Assembly: GCA_051004015.1 (NCBI GenBank)
Contig: JBPCKT010000007.1
Location: 1 to 64,000, forward strand
Length of the DNA: 64,000 nucleotides
Reading direction: 5' to 3'
DNA from: SXOA01 sp051004015
GTDB taxonomy: Bacteria; Planctomycetota; Planctomycetia; Pirellulales; Pirellulaceae
This document shows positions 37,984 through 46,406 of the stretch, in pieces (within the stretch, counting starts at the first letter, position 1; every line of letters begins with the position of its first letter). The notes beneath the pieces are model-generated. The model ran no database searches. It saw only the letters and a list, made by a program, of their open reading frames with translations, and was not told the origin of the DNA. The translations under genes and the position numbers were made by a program.

Positions 37984-38030
37984 AAAACCTTGCTCTCCCT
38001 TGCTTGCGCGTCGGGTTAGTATCAGGGGCT
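37984..38030. repeat. NPTRKQG-type dispersed repeat
   Basis: CCCTTGCTTGCGCGTCGGGT and flanking bases between pilT and pilB. When read in frame on the minus strand it gives NPTRKQGRARF, a peptide that recurs in planctomycete ORF calls. Confidence 0.5.
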
Positions 38031-38068
38031 GCGTTTTTGAAGCACAGCACCCCCCGCTCGCCTTGTTC

Positions 38069-39211
38069 TTAATGGCCTGGCGGACGTTTGCCCTGATTCG
38101 GATCGTTCTCTGGATTCGCCGGCAACGGTTCGTCCATGCCGAGCCGTTGGAAATTGACAATGCGTTTGGCCAACTCGTCGCCGTTATGCGCCCTCGACAA
38201 GACGTCCTCAATTGTGCATTTCTCTTCCTTCCACAGGCGGAAGAGGTGATCATCCAAAAGCTGCATGCCGAATTTTGCCCCGGTCTGAATCGCCGAGTTG
38301 ATGCGGAACGTCTTGTTTTCGCGAATCAGGTTGGCAATGCCCGGGTTGACGATGAGAATCTCATAGGCCGCAATGCGTCCCCCGCTGATTTTCGGCAGCA
38401 GCGTCTGGGCGACCACGCCGATGATGGACGTGGAAAGCTGCGTGCGGATTTGATCCTGCAGGTTGCCGGGGAAGGCATCGATGATGCGGTTGACAGTTCC
38501 CTGAGCACTGTTGGTGTGCAGCGTGCCGAACACAATGTGCCCCGTCTCGGCAGCGGTGATGGCGGATTCAATCGTTTCCAGGTCGCGCAATTCGCCGACG
38601 AGGATCACGTCGGGGTCTTGCCGCAGGGCGCGACGAATTGCCTCCGAAAAGGAGGGCACATCCACGCCGATCTCGCGCTGGTTGATCGTGGACTTTTTGT
38701 GGTAGTGGTAGAATTCGATCGGGTCTTCGATCGTGATAATGTGGTGATCGACGTTCTCGTTGATGTAGTTCACCAGGCTGGCCAGCGTGGTGCTCTTGCC
38801 GGAACCCGTGGGCCCGGTCACCAGGAACAAACCGCGGGGCCGCAGCACCAACTTGGTCACCACGTCCGGCAGGCCAAGCTGCTGGGGGGTGAGCATGCCG
38901 TTGGGAATCTGCCGCAGCACCATCGAGACATTGCCGCGCTGCTTGAAGATCGAGACGCGGAAGCGGGCCAGATCGCCGAAGGCGAAGCCAAAGTCCGCAC
39001 TTCCCTTTTCCTGCAGCTCGCGCTGGCTCCGCTCGGGGGCGATGCTTTTCATCAGGGCGACCGTGTCGTCCGGCTCGAGGGTCTTGGTCTCCAGCTTCCG
39101 CAGCCGGCCGTGGAGGCGGAAAACGGGGGGCTGTCCGACGACAATATGAATGTCGCTGGCCCCCTGCTTCACGCAGGCTTGCAGAAGTTTGTCAATGAGA
39201 ATCGTGGCCAT
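38069..39211 (-). CDS. pilT: PilT-type retraction ATPase
   Basis: 380 residues. Walker A GPTGSGKST at 133-141, Asp box TIEDPIEFYHYHKKSTINQREIG (the HKKSTINQRE signature of PilT), Walker B DPDVILVGELRDLETIESA, His box GHIVFGTLHTNSAQGTVNRI and the AAY-E-L segment GRIAAYEILIVNPGIANLIRE. Lacking a GspE N-terminal domain and zinc site, it is a retraction motor and not an assembly ATPase. Its presence indicates a true retractile type IV pilus and not only a type II secretion system. Confidence 0.95.
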   Translation of the reverse strand: MATILIDKLLQACVKQGASDIHIVVGQPPVFRLHGRLRKLETKTLEPDDTVALMKSIAPERSQRELQEKGSADFGFAFGDLARFRVSIFKQRGNVSMVLRQIPNGMLTPQQLGLPDVVTKLVLRPRGLFLVTGPTGSGKSTTLASLVNYINENVDHHIITIEDPIEFYHYHKKSTINQREIGVDVPSFSEAIRRALRQDPDVILVGELRDLETIESAITAAETGHIVFGTLHTNSAQGTVNRIIDAFPGNLQDQIRTQLSTSIIGVVAQTLLPKISGGRIAAYEILIVNPGIANLIRENKTFRINSAIQTGAKFGMQLLDDHLFRLWKEEKCTIEDVLSRAHNGDELAKRIVNFQRLGMDEPLPANPENDPNQGKRPPGH

Positions 39212-39535
39212 CGCCGAACTTTCCCAGCAGCACCCGGCAGCGCGGGCCCATGCCGGCTGAGCGGATGAAGAGTGTGATTATGGCGTCCCAGGGGAAGAGC
39301 GAGCCTCTCCCCACGGCTTATCTGTAAAGGTTCTGTTCCGAACGGTTCCTGGATTCCGGACCCTGTCGCAATTGCCTTTGATAAGAAGAATCCAGAAAAA
39401 ACTGGGTCTCGACCTGCCTCTTTTGCGTGCCTGAGAAGCGGAATGGATGAGAATATGGCTCCCAAAGCACCCTGATTATTGGCGTCCCCAGTTTGAAAAG
39501 CAAAACCGGGGCGAAAAATTCCTTGATTATCGGAA
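39212..39535. other. spacer between pilB copy 2 and pilT
   Basis: 324 bp without a gene. A run of GTTCC half-sites (GGTTCTGTTCCGAACGGTTC, 39329-39348) could be an operator but is unproven. An imperfect hairpin (CCCCAGTTT facing AAACCGGGG) lies around 39487-39514. No convincing promoter was found. Confidence 0.4.
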
Positions 39536-41257
39536 TTAGAAGTTATCCTGCTCGGTTCGCTTCGCGTTGCGATACACTTCCTCCAAAGTGGTAATGCCCT
39601 TAATCACCTTGTAGATGCCGTCGACGTAAAGTGTTTTCATGCCTTGACTAATGGCGACTTTGCGGATTTCGACCGAGGATTGGCTCTGGAAAATCATTTC
39701 CCGAATCTTGGCGTTAATCATCATCAGCTCAAAAATGCCAAGTCGCCCGCGGTAGCCGCTCTTGCTGCAGTTGCCGCAGCCCTTCCCTTTCATGAAATGG
39801 GCCTTGGCAGCCATCTTGGGCGTTATTCCCGCATCGTTCAGGACGCTTTCCGGGATCTGAATCGGATGCTTGCAACGCGAGCAAACCACGCGAACCAGCC
39901 GCTGTGCCAGCACCGCAATGACCGAACTGGCAACTAGATAACCGGGGACACCCATGTCGATCATGCGCGTCACGGCACTGGGCGCATCGTTCGTGTGCAG
40001 TGTACTAAATACTAAGTGTCCAGTCAAAGAAGCTTGAATTCCCATGGACGCCGTTTCCGAGTCTCGCATTTCTCCCACCAGGATGATATTGGGAGCCTGC
40101 CGCAGCATCGAGCGGATGATGCGCGAAAAGTCGAGTCCGATGCTGTGCCGGACCTCGACCTGGTTAATGCCGGGGAGGTAGTACTCCACGGGATCTTCGG
40201 CCGTGATGATTTTCCGGTCAGGCCGGTTCAGGGCATTCAGGGCGGCATAAAGCGTGGTGGTCTTGCCGGAGCCAGTCGGGCCAGTAACCAGAATAATGCC
40301 GTTGGGCCGGCGGAGGAGGCTCTGAAACTGGTTAAAGTTGTCTTCCGACAAGCCCAGTTGCCGCGTCCCGACCTTAATGTTGTCCTTATCGAGTAGCCGC
40401 ATGACTACCGACTGTCCGTGGTTGGTGGGAATGACGGAAACCCGCAAGTCGAGGTCTTTGTCGCCGGCAGTGATCTTAATACGTCCATCTTGGGGTCGCC
40501 GGCGTTCGGCGATGTCCATTTTGGCAAGGATTTTTATACGCGAAATAATCGCACCCAGCAGACGGCGGGGCGGGCTATCGCGCTTGTGCAATATGCCATC
40601 GATGCGGTAGCGAATTCGCACCACTTCTTCAAACGGCTCGACGTGGATGTCGGACGCCCGCAACTGGACGGCCTCGGTAATCATGAGTTGGACGAGGCGG
40701 ACAATCGGAGCGCTATTCTCGTCCACCGCATCATGGGAGGACATTTGCGACTGGGATTCCGTCTCGGTGAAGTCGATGGCCGTATCCGTGAACTCTTGCA
40801 GCACGGAGTCGGCCGACTCACCTTCCACCTGCGTGTAGTACTTATTGATGGCTTCCGTGATCCGGTCGCGTGGAGCCAGGGCGATGTCGATTTTGCGGTT
40901 GAGAATAAACCGCAGTTTTTCGATGGTATCGATGTCGTAGGGGTCGCTGATGATGACCTTGAGCGAATCCTCGTGCTCGGAGAGCGGCAGCACGTTGTTT
41001 TCGCGGGCAACCGATTCCGGCACCAGCTCGATGATGTTTTCGGGAATCGCCACCTCGGCCAGGTTCACGAAGTCGCGGCCGTGCTCCTGAGCCACCGCCC
41101 GCATCACGTCGTCGGCGGAGCAATAGCCGAGCTTGATGATGCAATCCTGCAAGGACGTGTTGGTGTCCTTGGACATCTGCCGGGCTTCATTAATCTGATC
41201 CTGCCCGATCAGGCGACGGCGGAGCAGTATCTCGGTAAAATCTCCCTTGCGGGCCAT
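39536..41257 (-). CDS. pilB: PilB/GspE assembly ATPase (copy 2)
   Basis: 573 residues. GspE N-terminal domain (LIGQDQINEARQMSKDTNTS), Walker A GPTGSGKTTTLYAALNALN, Asp box TAEDPVEYYLPGINQVEV, Walker B NIILVGEMRDSETASMGIQA, His box GHLVFSTLHTNDAPSAVTRM and zinc cysteines CSRC and CGNC. The start has AGGAG. It is the first gene of the locus and is clearly diverged from copy 1, so the locus has two extension motors and one retraction motor. One may serve the pilus and the other the pseudopilus; this is inference. Confidence 0.95.
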   Translation of the reverse strand: MARKGDFTEILLRRRLIGQDQINEARQMSKDTNTSLQDCIIKLGYCSADDVMRAVAQEHGRDFVNLAEVAIPENIIELVPESVARENNVLPLSEHEDSLKVIISDPYDIDTIEKLRFILNRKIDIALAPRDRITEAINKYYTQVEGESADSVLQEFTDTAIDFTETESQSQMSSHDAVDENSAPIVRLVQLMITEAVQLRASDIHVEPFEEVVRIRYRIDGILHKRDSPPRRLLGAIISRIKILAKMDIAERRRPQDGRIKITAGDKDLDLRVSVIPTNHGQSVVMRLLDKDNIKVGTRQLGLSEDNFNQFQSLLRRPNGIILVTGPTGSGKTTTLYAALNALNRPDRKIITAEDPVEYYLPGINQVEVRHSIGLDFSRIIRSMLRQAPNIILVGEMRDSETASMGIQASLTGHLVFSTLHTNDAPSAVTRMIDMGVPGYLVASSVIAVLAQRLVRVVCSRCKHPIQIPESVLNDAGITPKMAAKAHFMKGKGCGNCSKSGYRGRLGIFELMMINAKIREMIFQSQSSVEIRKVAISQGMKTLYVDGIYKVIKGITTLEEVYRNAKRTEQDNF

Positions 41258-41467
41258 GACGAACTCCTGGACGCGAGTGGCAAACGCCCCAAATCAGCCG
41301 AAAAACAAGCGCCCTACGACGAGCGCGCGCTTGATGGGCGGAAAGGAGAGACCAGGACGCCTCATTCTCTTCGGCAAACCAGCGGCGCCGCGGACGGCGG
41401 CCGGGATAGACTATCCCTCCAATTATTCTAATTTGGCGGGAAATGGCTGCGATAGGGGGCGCTGCAA

Positions 41468-41965
41468 TTAACGAAGCTGGGCTTCTTGCAAGCCTCGGGC
41501 CAGGGAGCCGTCCGCCAGAGGGGCTGGTTGGCTGGCCGCTTGTTCCACCGGCAGCGGGGCGGAATCGCTGACGCCAGCCGCGGAGCGGAGGTGGTCCGCA
41601 AAGGACTCGCCACCGGAATTTCCCTGCGAACTCGTGAGGTCGATGAGTTTCTGCGAGACGGTTGGACCTATTTGTTCGCGGAGGGAAACGATCTCGGCAA
41701 CCTGCTGGTCATCGAGAGGGGGCATGGTGGCGGGGAGGCTTTCCACGGAATAGGGCGATGGTTCCCAGTTATGAGCGAGAGGGGGCCCGATATACGGATC
41801 GCTGGTGCTGGCTTGCAGGTTAGGGGGCGGCACGGTGAGCGGACCGCGGGGGCGGATATCCAGCGTCACTTCATAGTGGAACAGCCCGGTCTGCAGCGCC
41901 AACGTGCCGGCAGCGCCGAGCAGCATGCCGCCAAAAGCCACAAACAGCATTTGTCCCGTCTTCAT
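41468..41965 (-). CDS. small membrane-anchored protein downstream of the DUF4139 cluster
   Basis: 165 residues from the ATG ending at 41965, with GGAGG upstream. One N-terminal helix (GQMLFVAFGGMLLGAAGTLALQ) is followed by a Pro-rich extracytoplasmic stretch (RPRGPLTVPPPNLQASTSDP) and a short helical C-terminus. No family is recognised. It starts 91 bp after the last DUF4139 gene on the same strand and may be the end of that transcript. Confidence 0.65.
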   Translation of the reverse strand: MKTGQMLFVAFGGMLLGAAGTLALQTGLFHYEVTLDIRPRGPLTVPPPNLQASTSDPYIGPPLAHNWEPSPYSVESLPATMPPLDDQQVAEIVSLREQIGPTVSQKLIDLTSSQGNSGGESFADHLRSAAGVSDSAPLPVEQAASQPAPLADGSLARGLQEAQLR

Positions 41966-42055
41966 GATCCCGCCTCCGTGCTGGACACAACCGGTGAATG
42001 ACTGGGCGGGATTATATTCCCACCCGCATTGCATCTCCAAGACGAGTTTTCCGGC

Positions 42056-43537
42056 CTACGGCGTGACTTTGCCGTCCTGCAGCGTCACATTATTCTGCTT
42101 GGCGCTGGTTCCCAGCAAACGGATCTCCTCAAACAGCAGGTCGACCCGCTTGCCGGCGGCGACGGTCGTTTTGAACTCCACCGTCTGATAGTCGTGCAGC
42201 TTGGGTTCCAGCTGGCTCTTGAAAACGATATGGCCGGGCAGGGTGTGGCGGACTTCCACGTGGATGTCCTTGCCGGTGTAGTTGCGAATTCGCTGGCTGA
42301 AGATCTCATGATCGGACCAGCCGACGAGGGTGGCATTCTCTTCCTTGAACGCTCCATCGCCGCCGATCTTGCGGAATTCACTCGTGCCGTTGATTTGCAG
42401 AATCAAATCGCTGCGGAAGATGCGGAGCTTGATCCGCTCAAAGATGACTTCAGGATCGACGCCCAGATTGAGCTCGATCTTGTCGCCGATGGGAATGTAC
42501 TTGACGGCTTGCTGCGTGAGGTACGACAGGCCGTCCCGTCCGTTGTCGCGAAAGACCCGGACCACGCCGTCCGGCAGCGGAGTGGTGCCGAGTTTTGATT
42601 CCTTGTCGTTCTTGAGCAGATACATCCGCACGAGTTGCTGGCCGTATTCCTGCGGGCGATAGCGATACTCGATTTTGAAGGCGATGGTCTGCCTCTCGAA
42701 CGACCGCATCCGCTTGCTCCAGCCGTTCTTGATCGTCTCCGTCCCTTCGATGGTGTAGATGAAGTACTCGCTCAGCCCCTCCTTGATGATTTCCTTGGGA
42801 GCAGCCGCTTCGGCCGCGGGGGCCACATCTCCGGCGGGGCCGTTGGCGGGCATCAGCGCGTCCTTGGCGGCTTTGAAACGGTAGGTTTCGCGCGCATCGG
42901 CATCCATCTTGCCAACGTCGGAAATCGGGATCTGCGCGAGCTGGGCGATTTTTTCCACCAAATTGATTGTGCCAACCACCAGCCGGACCTGGGCGTTCTC
43001 ATATTCCTCGCCGCTATTGTTGTGAACCCGCACATAGCCGTCGAAGCTCATCTGCTTCTCGTCCTTGTCGGCGATGCAGATGTAGTCCGCCGACCAGGTA
43101 ATGCCGCTGGTAAAGTACGTGATTTGAATCTTGGCTTCGCCGTCGATCTCGCTCTGCACGTTCCAGTACAGCATCTGAGGCTTGGCGTGCGGGAAGGTCG
43201 TATCGACGACTTCCAGCTTGTCGGCATGGGTAAGGAACTGAAGCTCGACGCTGGAGGGATCGATCAGCGTGTTGGCCCAGGAGAACTGCAGCGGGTTGAC
43301 ACCTTTCTTGAATGTGACCGTGCGAGTTTCGCGGACGAGGGTGATGTCCTCGCTGTTGTAGATCGTGAGTTGGACGGTGTTGCGTGTGGGGACTGTGGAG
43401 AGGTCGACGTTTTCGGCGCGGGCCGGCGTGAAACCGCAAGCGATCAACAACATGCACAAGGCAAAGGCGGGACGCAAGAGCGTCCAAGACGTGCGTTCCC
43501 ACGCGGAGCGTGGGAACGAGAAGGCGTATACGATCAC
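42056..43537 (-). CDS. secreted DUF4139-type protein, paralogue 5 of 5
   Basis: 493 residues. The signal peptide carries a repeat-encoded N-region (FSFPRSAWERTSWTLLRP) then ALCMLLIACGFTPARA before the mature start ENVDLSTVP. Shared core: VQLTIYNSEDITLVRET, VNPLQFSWANTLIDPSSVEL, TFPHAKPQMLYWNVQSE, TSGITWSADYICIAD, a variable linker with AGDVAPAAEAAAP, then KEIIKEGLSEYFIYTIEGTE and a C-terminal beta-rich half ending QNNVTLQDGKVTP. DUF4139 proteins are predicted beta-sandwich secreted proteins of unknown function. Its ATG overlaps the stop of the preceding gene by 4 bp, implying translational coupling. Confidence 0.88.
   Translation of the reverse strand: MIVYAFSFPRSAWERTSWTLLRPAFALCMLLIACGFTPARAENVDLSTVPTRNTVQLTIYNSEDITLVRETRTVTFKKGVNPLQFSWANTLIDPSSVELQFLTHADKLEVVDTTFPHAKPQMLYWNVQSEIDGEAKIQITYFTSGITWSADYICIADKDEKQMSFDGYVRVHNNSGEEYENAQVRLVVGTINLVEKIAQLAQIPISDVGKMDADARETYRFKAAKDALMPANGPAGDVAPAAEAAAPKEIIKEGLSEYFIYTIEGTETIKNGWSKRMRSFERQTIAFKIEYRYRPQEYGQQLVRMYLLKNDKESKLGTTPLPDGVVRVFRDNGRDGLSYLTQQAVKYIPIGDKIELNLGVDPEVIFERIKLRIFRSDLILQINGTSEFRKIGGDGAFKEENATLVGWSDHEIFSQRIRNYTGKDIHVEVRHTLPGHIVFKSQLEPKLHDYQTVEFKTTVAAGKRVDLLFEEIRLLGTSAKQNNVTLQDGKVTP
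43469..43520. repeat. 52-nt double-hairpin repeat in a signal peptide (copy 1)
   Basis: Contains GGACGC-AAGA-GCGTCC and the perfect 10-bp-arm palindrome GTTCCCACGC-GGA-GCGTGGGAAC (43495-43517). It matches 48 of 52 bases of the unit at 47804-47855 and encodes FPRSAWER in the DUF4139 signal peptide. Confidence 0.9.
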
Positions 43538-44991
43538 GGTTTAATCTCCGCGTTTTCCAGGGTGATGTTGTTCTGCTTGGCGTTGCGTCCCTGATGGCGG
43601 ACGATTTCGAAGAGCAGGTCCGCGGTCTTGCCGGCGGGAACCTTGGCCTTGAATTCCGCGGTCTGGTAATCGTGCAGCTTGGGTTCGAGCTGGCTGCGGA
43701 AGACGATGTGGTCGGGCCAGGTGCGGCGGACTTCCACGTTGATGTCCTGGCCGCTGTGGTTGCGAATCCGCTGCGAGTAGACCTCGTGCTCGTCCCAGCC
43801 GACCAGCGAGGAGTTCACCACGACTCGCACGCCATCCTCGCCAATTTTACGGAACTCGCTCTTGCCGTTGATTTGCAGCCACAGGTTATCGCGGCTGACC
43901 TTGAGCTTGCGGAGCTCGAAGAGGACTTCGGGATCGGGACCGAGGTTCAGCTCGATCTTGTCGCCTATGGGGATGTACTTGAGGGTCTGTTGAACCAGGT
44001 AGGAAAGTCCTTCGCGGCCATTGTCGCGAAAGACGCGAAAAACGCCGTCCGGCAGCGGCGTGGTGCCGAGCTTGCTAGCCAGGTCGTTCTTGAGCAAATA
44101 CATCCGCACGAGCTGGTCGCCGTACTCCTGCGGCCGATAGCGGTATTCAATCTGGAAGGGAACCTGTTTCCCTTCAAACGACCGCATCCGCTTGCTCCAG
44201 CCGTTCTGGATCGTTTCGGTCCCATCAATCGTGTAGATGAAGTACTCGCTGAGCCCTTCCTTGACAATTTGTTTTTCCGCCAGGTCCTCACCGGACTTGT
44301 CGGCTTCTTTCATTTTCGCTTCGCCCCGCTCAAAGAATTCATGCGTGGCCTTCTTACGAAGATCGCCCAAGCGGCCATTGGGGAGCCCCAGCTTGACATC
44401 GTCCTCGGAAATTCTGGCGAGCTGGGCGATTTTTTCCACCAGGTTGAGCGTGCCGACGACCAGGCGAACCTGAGCGTTTTCGTACTCCTCGCCGCTGCTG
44501 TTGAAGACCCGGACGAAGCCTTCGAGGCTCATCTGCTTCTCGACTTTGTCCGCGATACATAGATAATCCGCCGACCAGGTGATGCCGCTGGTGAAGTAAG
44601 TAATCTGAATCTTGGCTTCGCCGTCGATCTCGCTCTGCACGTTCCAGTACAGCATTTGCGGCTTGGCGTGCGGGAATGTCGCATCCACCACTTCCAGCTT
44701 GTCCGCGCTGGTCAGGAACTGGAGCTCCACGCTGGTCGGATCGATCAGCGTGTTGGCCCAGGAGAACTGCAGAGGGTTGACACCCTTTTTGAAGGTGACG
44801 GCCCGAGTCTCGCGGACGAGGGTGATGTCTTCGCTGTTGTAAATAGTGAGCTGGACGGAACTGCGAGCGGGGACGGTGGAAAGATCGACGTTCTCGGCGC
44901 GAACCGGCGCGAAACCGCACGCGAGCGCCAGCATCAGTACTGCCAATGCGGAGCGCGGGAGTGCCGAAAAGGGTGCGGGAGCGTGAATCAC
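43534..44991 (-). CDS. secreted DUF4139-type protein, paralogue 4 of 5
   Basis: 485 residues. Signal peptide SALPRSALAVLMLALACGFAPVRA, then ENVDLSTVPARSSVQLTIYN and the family core as in its neighbours. The linker differs most here: VKLGLPNGRLGDLRKKATHE and a lysine/glutamate-rich stretch, then KQIVKEGLSEYFIYTIDGTE. The C-terminus is QNNITLENAEIKP. ATG and TGA overlaps of 4 bp at both ends join it to both neighbours. ALPRSA in the signal peptide is a decayed form of the FPRSAWER repeat (about 44945-44965). Confidence 0.88.
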   Translation of the reverse strand: MIHAPAPFSALPRSALAVLMLALACGFAPVRAENVDLSTVPARSSVQLTIYNSEDITLVRETRAVTFKKGVNPLQFSWANTLIDPTSVELQFLTSADKLEVVDATFPHAKPQMLYWNVQSEIDGEAKIQITYFTSGITWSADYLCIADKVEKQMSLEGFVRVFNSSGEEYENAQVRLVVGTLNLVEKIAQLARISEDDVKLGLPNGRLGDLRKKATHEFFERGEAKMKEADKSGEDLAEKQIVKEGLSEYFIYTIDGTETIQNGWSKRMRSFEGKQVPFQIEYRYRPQEYGDQLVRMYLLKNDLASKLGTTPLPDGVFRVFRDNGREGLSYLVQQTLKYIPIGDKIELNLGPDPEVLFELRKLKVSRDNLWLQINGKSEFRKIGEDGVRVVVNSSLVGWDEHEVYSQRIRNHSGQDINVEVRRTWPDHIVFRSQLEPKLHDYQTAEFKAKVPAGKTADLLFEIVRHQGRNAKQNNITLENAEIKP

Positions 44992-46406
44992 GGTTTCACC
45001 TCCACGGTTTCCAGCTTGATGTTGTTTTGCTTGGCGCTGGTCCCCTGTTTCTGGACAACCTCGTACAGCAAATCCTTCTTCTTGCCCGTGGGAACCGAGG
45101 TGCGGATCTCCACGGTCTGGTAATCGTGGAGCTTGGGCTCCAGCAAGCTGCGGAAAAAAATGTGGCCGGGGATGGTGCGGCGAATTTCGACGTTGATGTC
45201 CTTGCCGGTGTAGTTCCGAATCCGCTGTGTGAAAATCGAGTGGTCGTCCCAGCCGACGAGGGAGGCGTTCTCTTCCTTGAACGCGCCGTCGCCGCCGATC
45301 TTGCGGAACTCGCTCGTGCCGTTGATTTGCAGGATCAGGTCCGTGCGGAAGGTGCGGAGCTTGATCAGCTCGAAAATGACTTCCGGGTCAGGGCCGAGAT
45401 TGAGCTCAATTTTGTCGCCGATTGGGACGTACTTGATGGCCTGCTGCGTCAGGTAGGACAGGCCATCTCGCCCGTTGTCGCGGAAGAGGCGGACCGTGCC
45501 ATCCGGCAGCGGCGTGGTGCCGAGCTTGCTGGCTACGTCATTCTTCAGCAGGTAGAGCCGGACGAACTGCTCGCCATACTCCTGCGGGCGATAACGGTAC
45601 TCAATCTTGAACGCCGCCTCCTGCCCCTCCAACGACCGCATCCGTTTGCTCCAGCCGTTCTTGATCGTCTCCGTCCCTTCAATGGTGTAGATGAAGTACT
45701 CGCTCAGACCTTCCTTGATGATTTCCTTGGGCTTCCCGTCTCCTCCTTTGCCTCCACCAAAGCCGTCACTGCGGGACAAGGTGGCGTCGAGGACTTCCCG
45801 CTTGGCCGCGGCATACTTCGTCTTCTCCATCGCCGCCACTTCAGGTATCGGGACGTTGGCGAGCTGCGCAATCTTCTCGACCAGGTTGATCGTGCCAACC
45901 ACCAGGCGGACTTGGGCGTCTTCATATTCTTCGCCGCTGCTGTTGAAAACGCGGACGAAACCTTCGAAGGACATCTCCTTTTCGTCTTTGTCCGCGATGC
46001 AGAGGTAATCTGCCGACCAGATGATGCCACTCGTGAAGTAGGTGATCTGGATCTTGGCTTCGCCGTCGAATTCGCTCTGCACATTCCAGTACAGCATCTG
46101 CGGCTTAGCGTGGGGGAACGTCGTATCGAGCACGTCCAGCTTGTCGGCATTGGTCAGAAACTTGAGCTCGACGCTCGTGGGATCGATGAGGGTGTTTGCC
46201 CAGGAAAACTGCAGCGGGTTAACACCTTTCTTGAAAGTCACCGCGCGGGTTTCGCGGACCAGCGTGATATCTTCGCTGTTGTAGATGGTGAGCTGGACGG
46301 AATTTCGCGCAGGGACGGTGGAAAGGTCGACGTTTTCTGCGCGGGCAGGCGCGGCGCACAATGCGAGGAGCGCTACCGCCAGAATCGTACGCAGAGGGCA
46401 GCTCAC
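44988..46406 (-). CDS. secreted DUF4139-type protein, paralogue 3 of 5
   Basis: 472 residues, the shortest of the four close copies. A clean signal peptide (MSCPLRTILAVALLALCAAPARA) without a repeat, then ENVDLSTVPARNSVQLTIYN. The linker is Lys/Gly-rich (SRSDGFGGGKGGDGKPKEII). The core and C-terminal end (TSAKQNNIKLETVEVKP) match the neighbours. Coupled to both by 4-bp overlaps. Because it lacks the repeat, it shows the probable ancestral signal peptide length. Confidence 0.88.
   Translation of the reverse strand: MSCPLRTILAVALLALCAAPARAENVDLSTVPARNSVQLTIYNSEDITLVRETRAVTFKKGVNPLQFSWANTLIDPTSVELKFLTNADKLDVLDTTFPHAKPQMLYWNVQSEFDGEAKIQITYFTSGIIWSADYLCIADKDEKEMSFEGFVRVFNSSGEEYEDAQVRLVVGTINLVEKIAQLANVPIPEVAAMEKTKYAAAKREVLDATLSRSDGFGGGKGGDGKPKEIIKEGLSEYFIYTIEGTETIKNGWSKRMRSLEGQEAAFKIEYRYRPQEYGEQFVRLYLLKNDVASKLGTTPLPDGTVRLFRDNGRDGLSYLTQQAIKYVPIGDKIELNLGPDPEVIFELIKLRTFRTDLILQINGTSEFRKIGGDGAFKEENASLVGWDDHSIFTQRIRNYTGKDINVEIRRTIPGHIFFRSLLEPKLHDYQTVEIRTSVPTGKKKDLLYEVVQKQGTSAKQNNIKLETVEVKP

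Noticed and set aside
37970..38050. N-terminal extension of pilB
   Set aside because: Gives the repeat peptide NPTRKQG and lacks any family similarity; the GspE domain begins at the ATG ending at 37969.
41403..41415. GGATAGACTATCC palindrome as an operator upstream of pilB copy 2
   Set aside because: A single 13-bp palindrome without a promoter context or second copy; could be chance.
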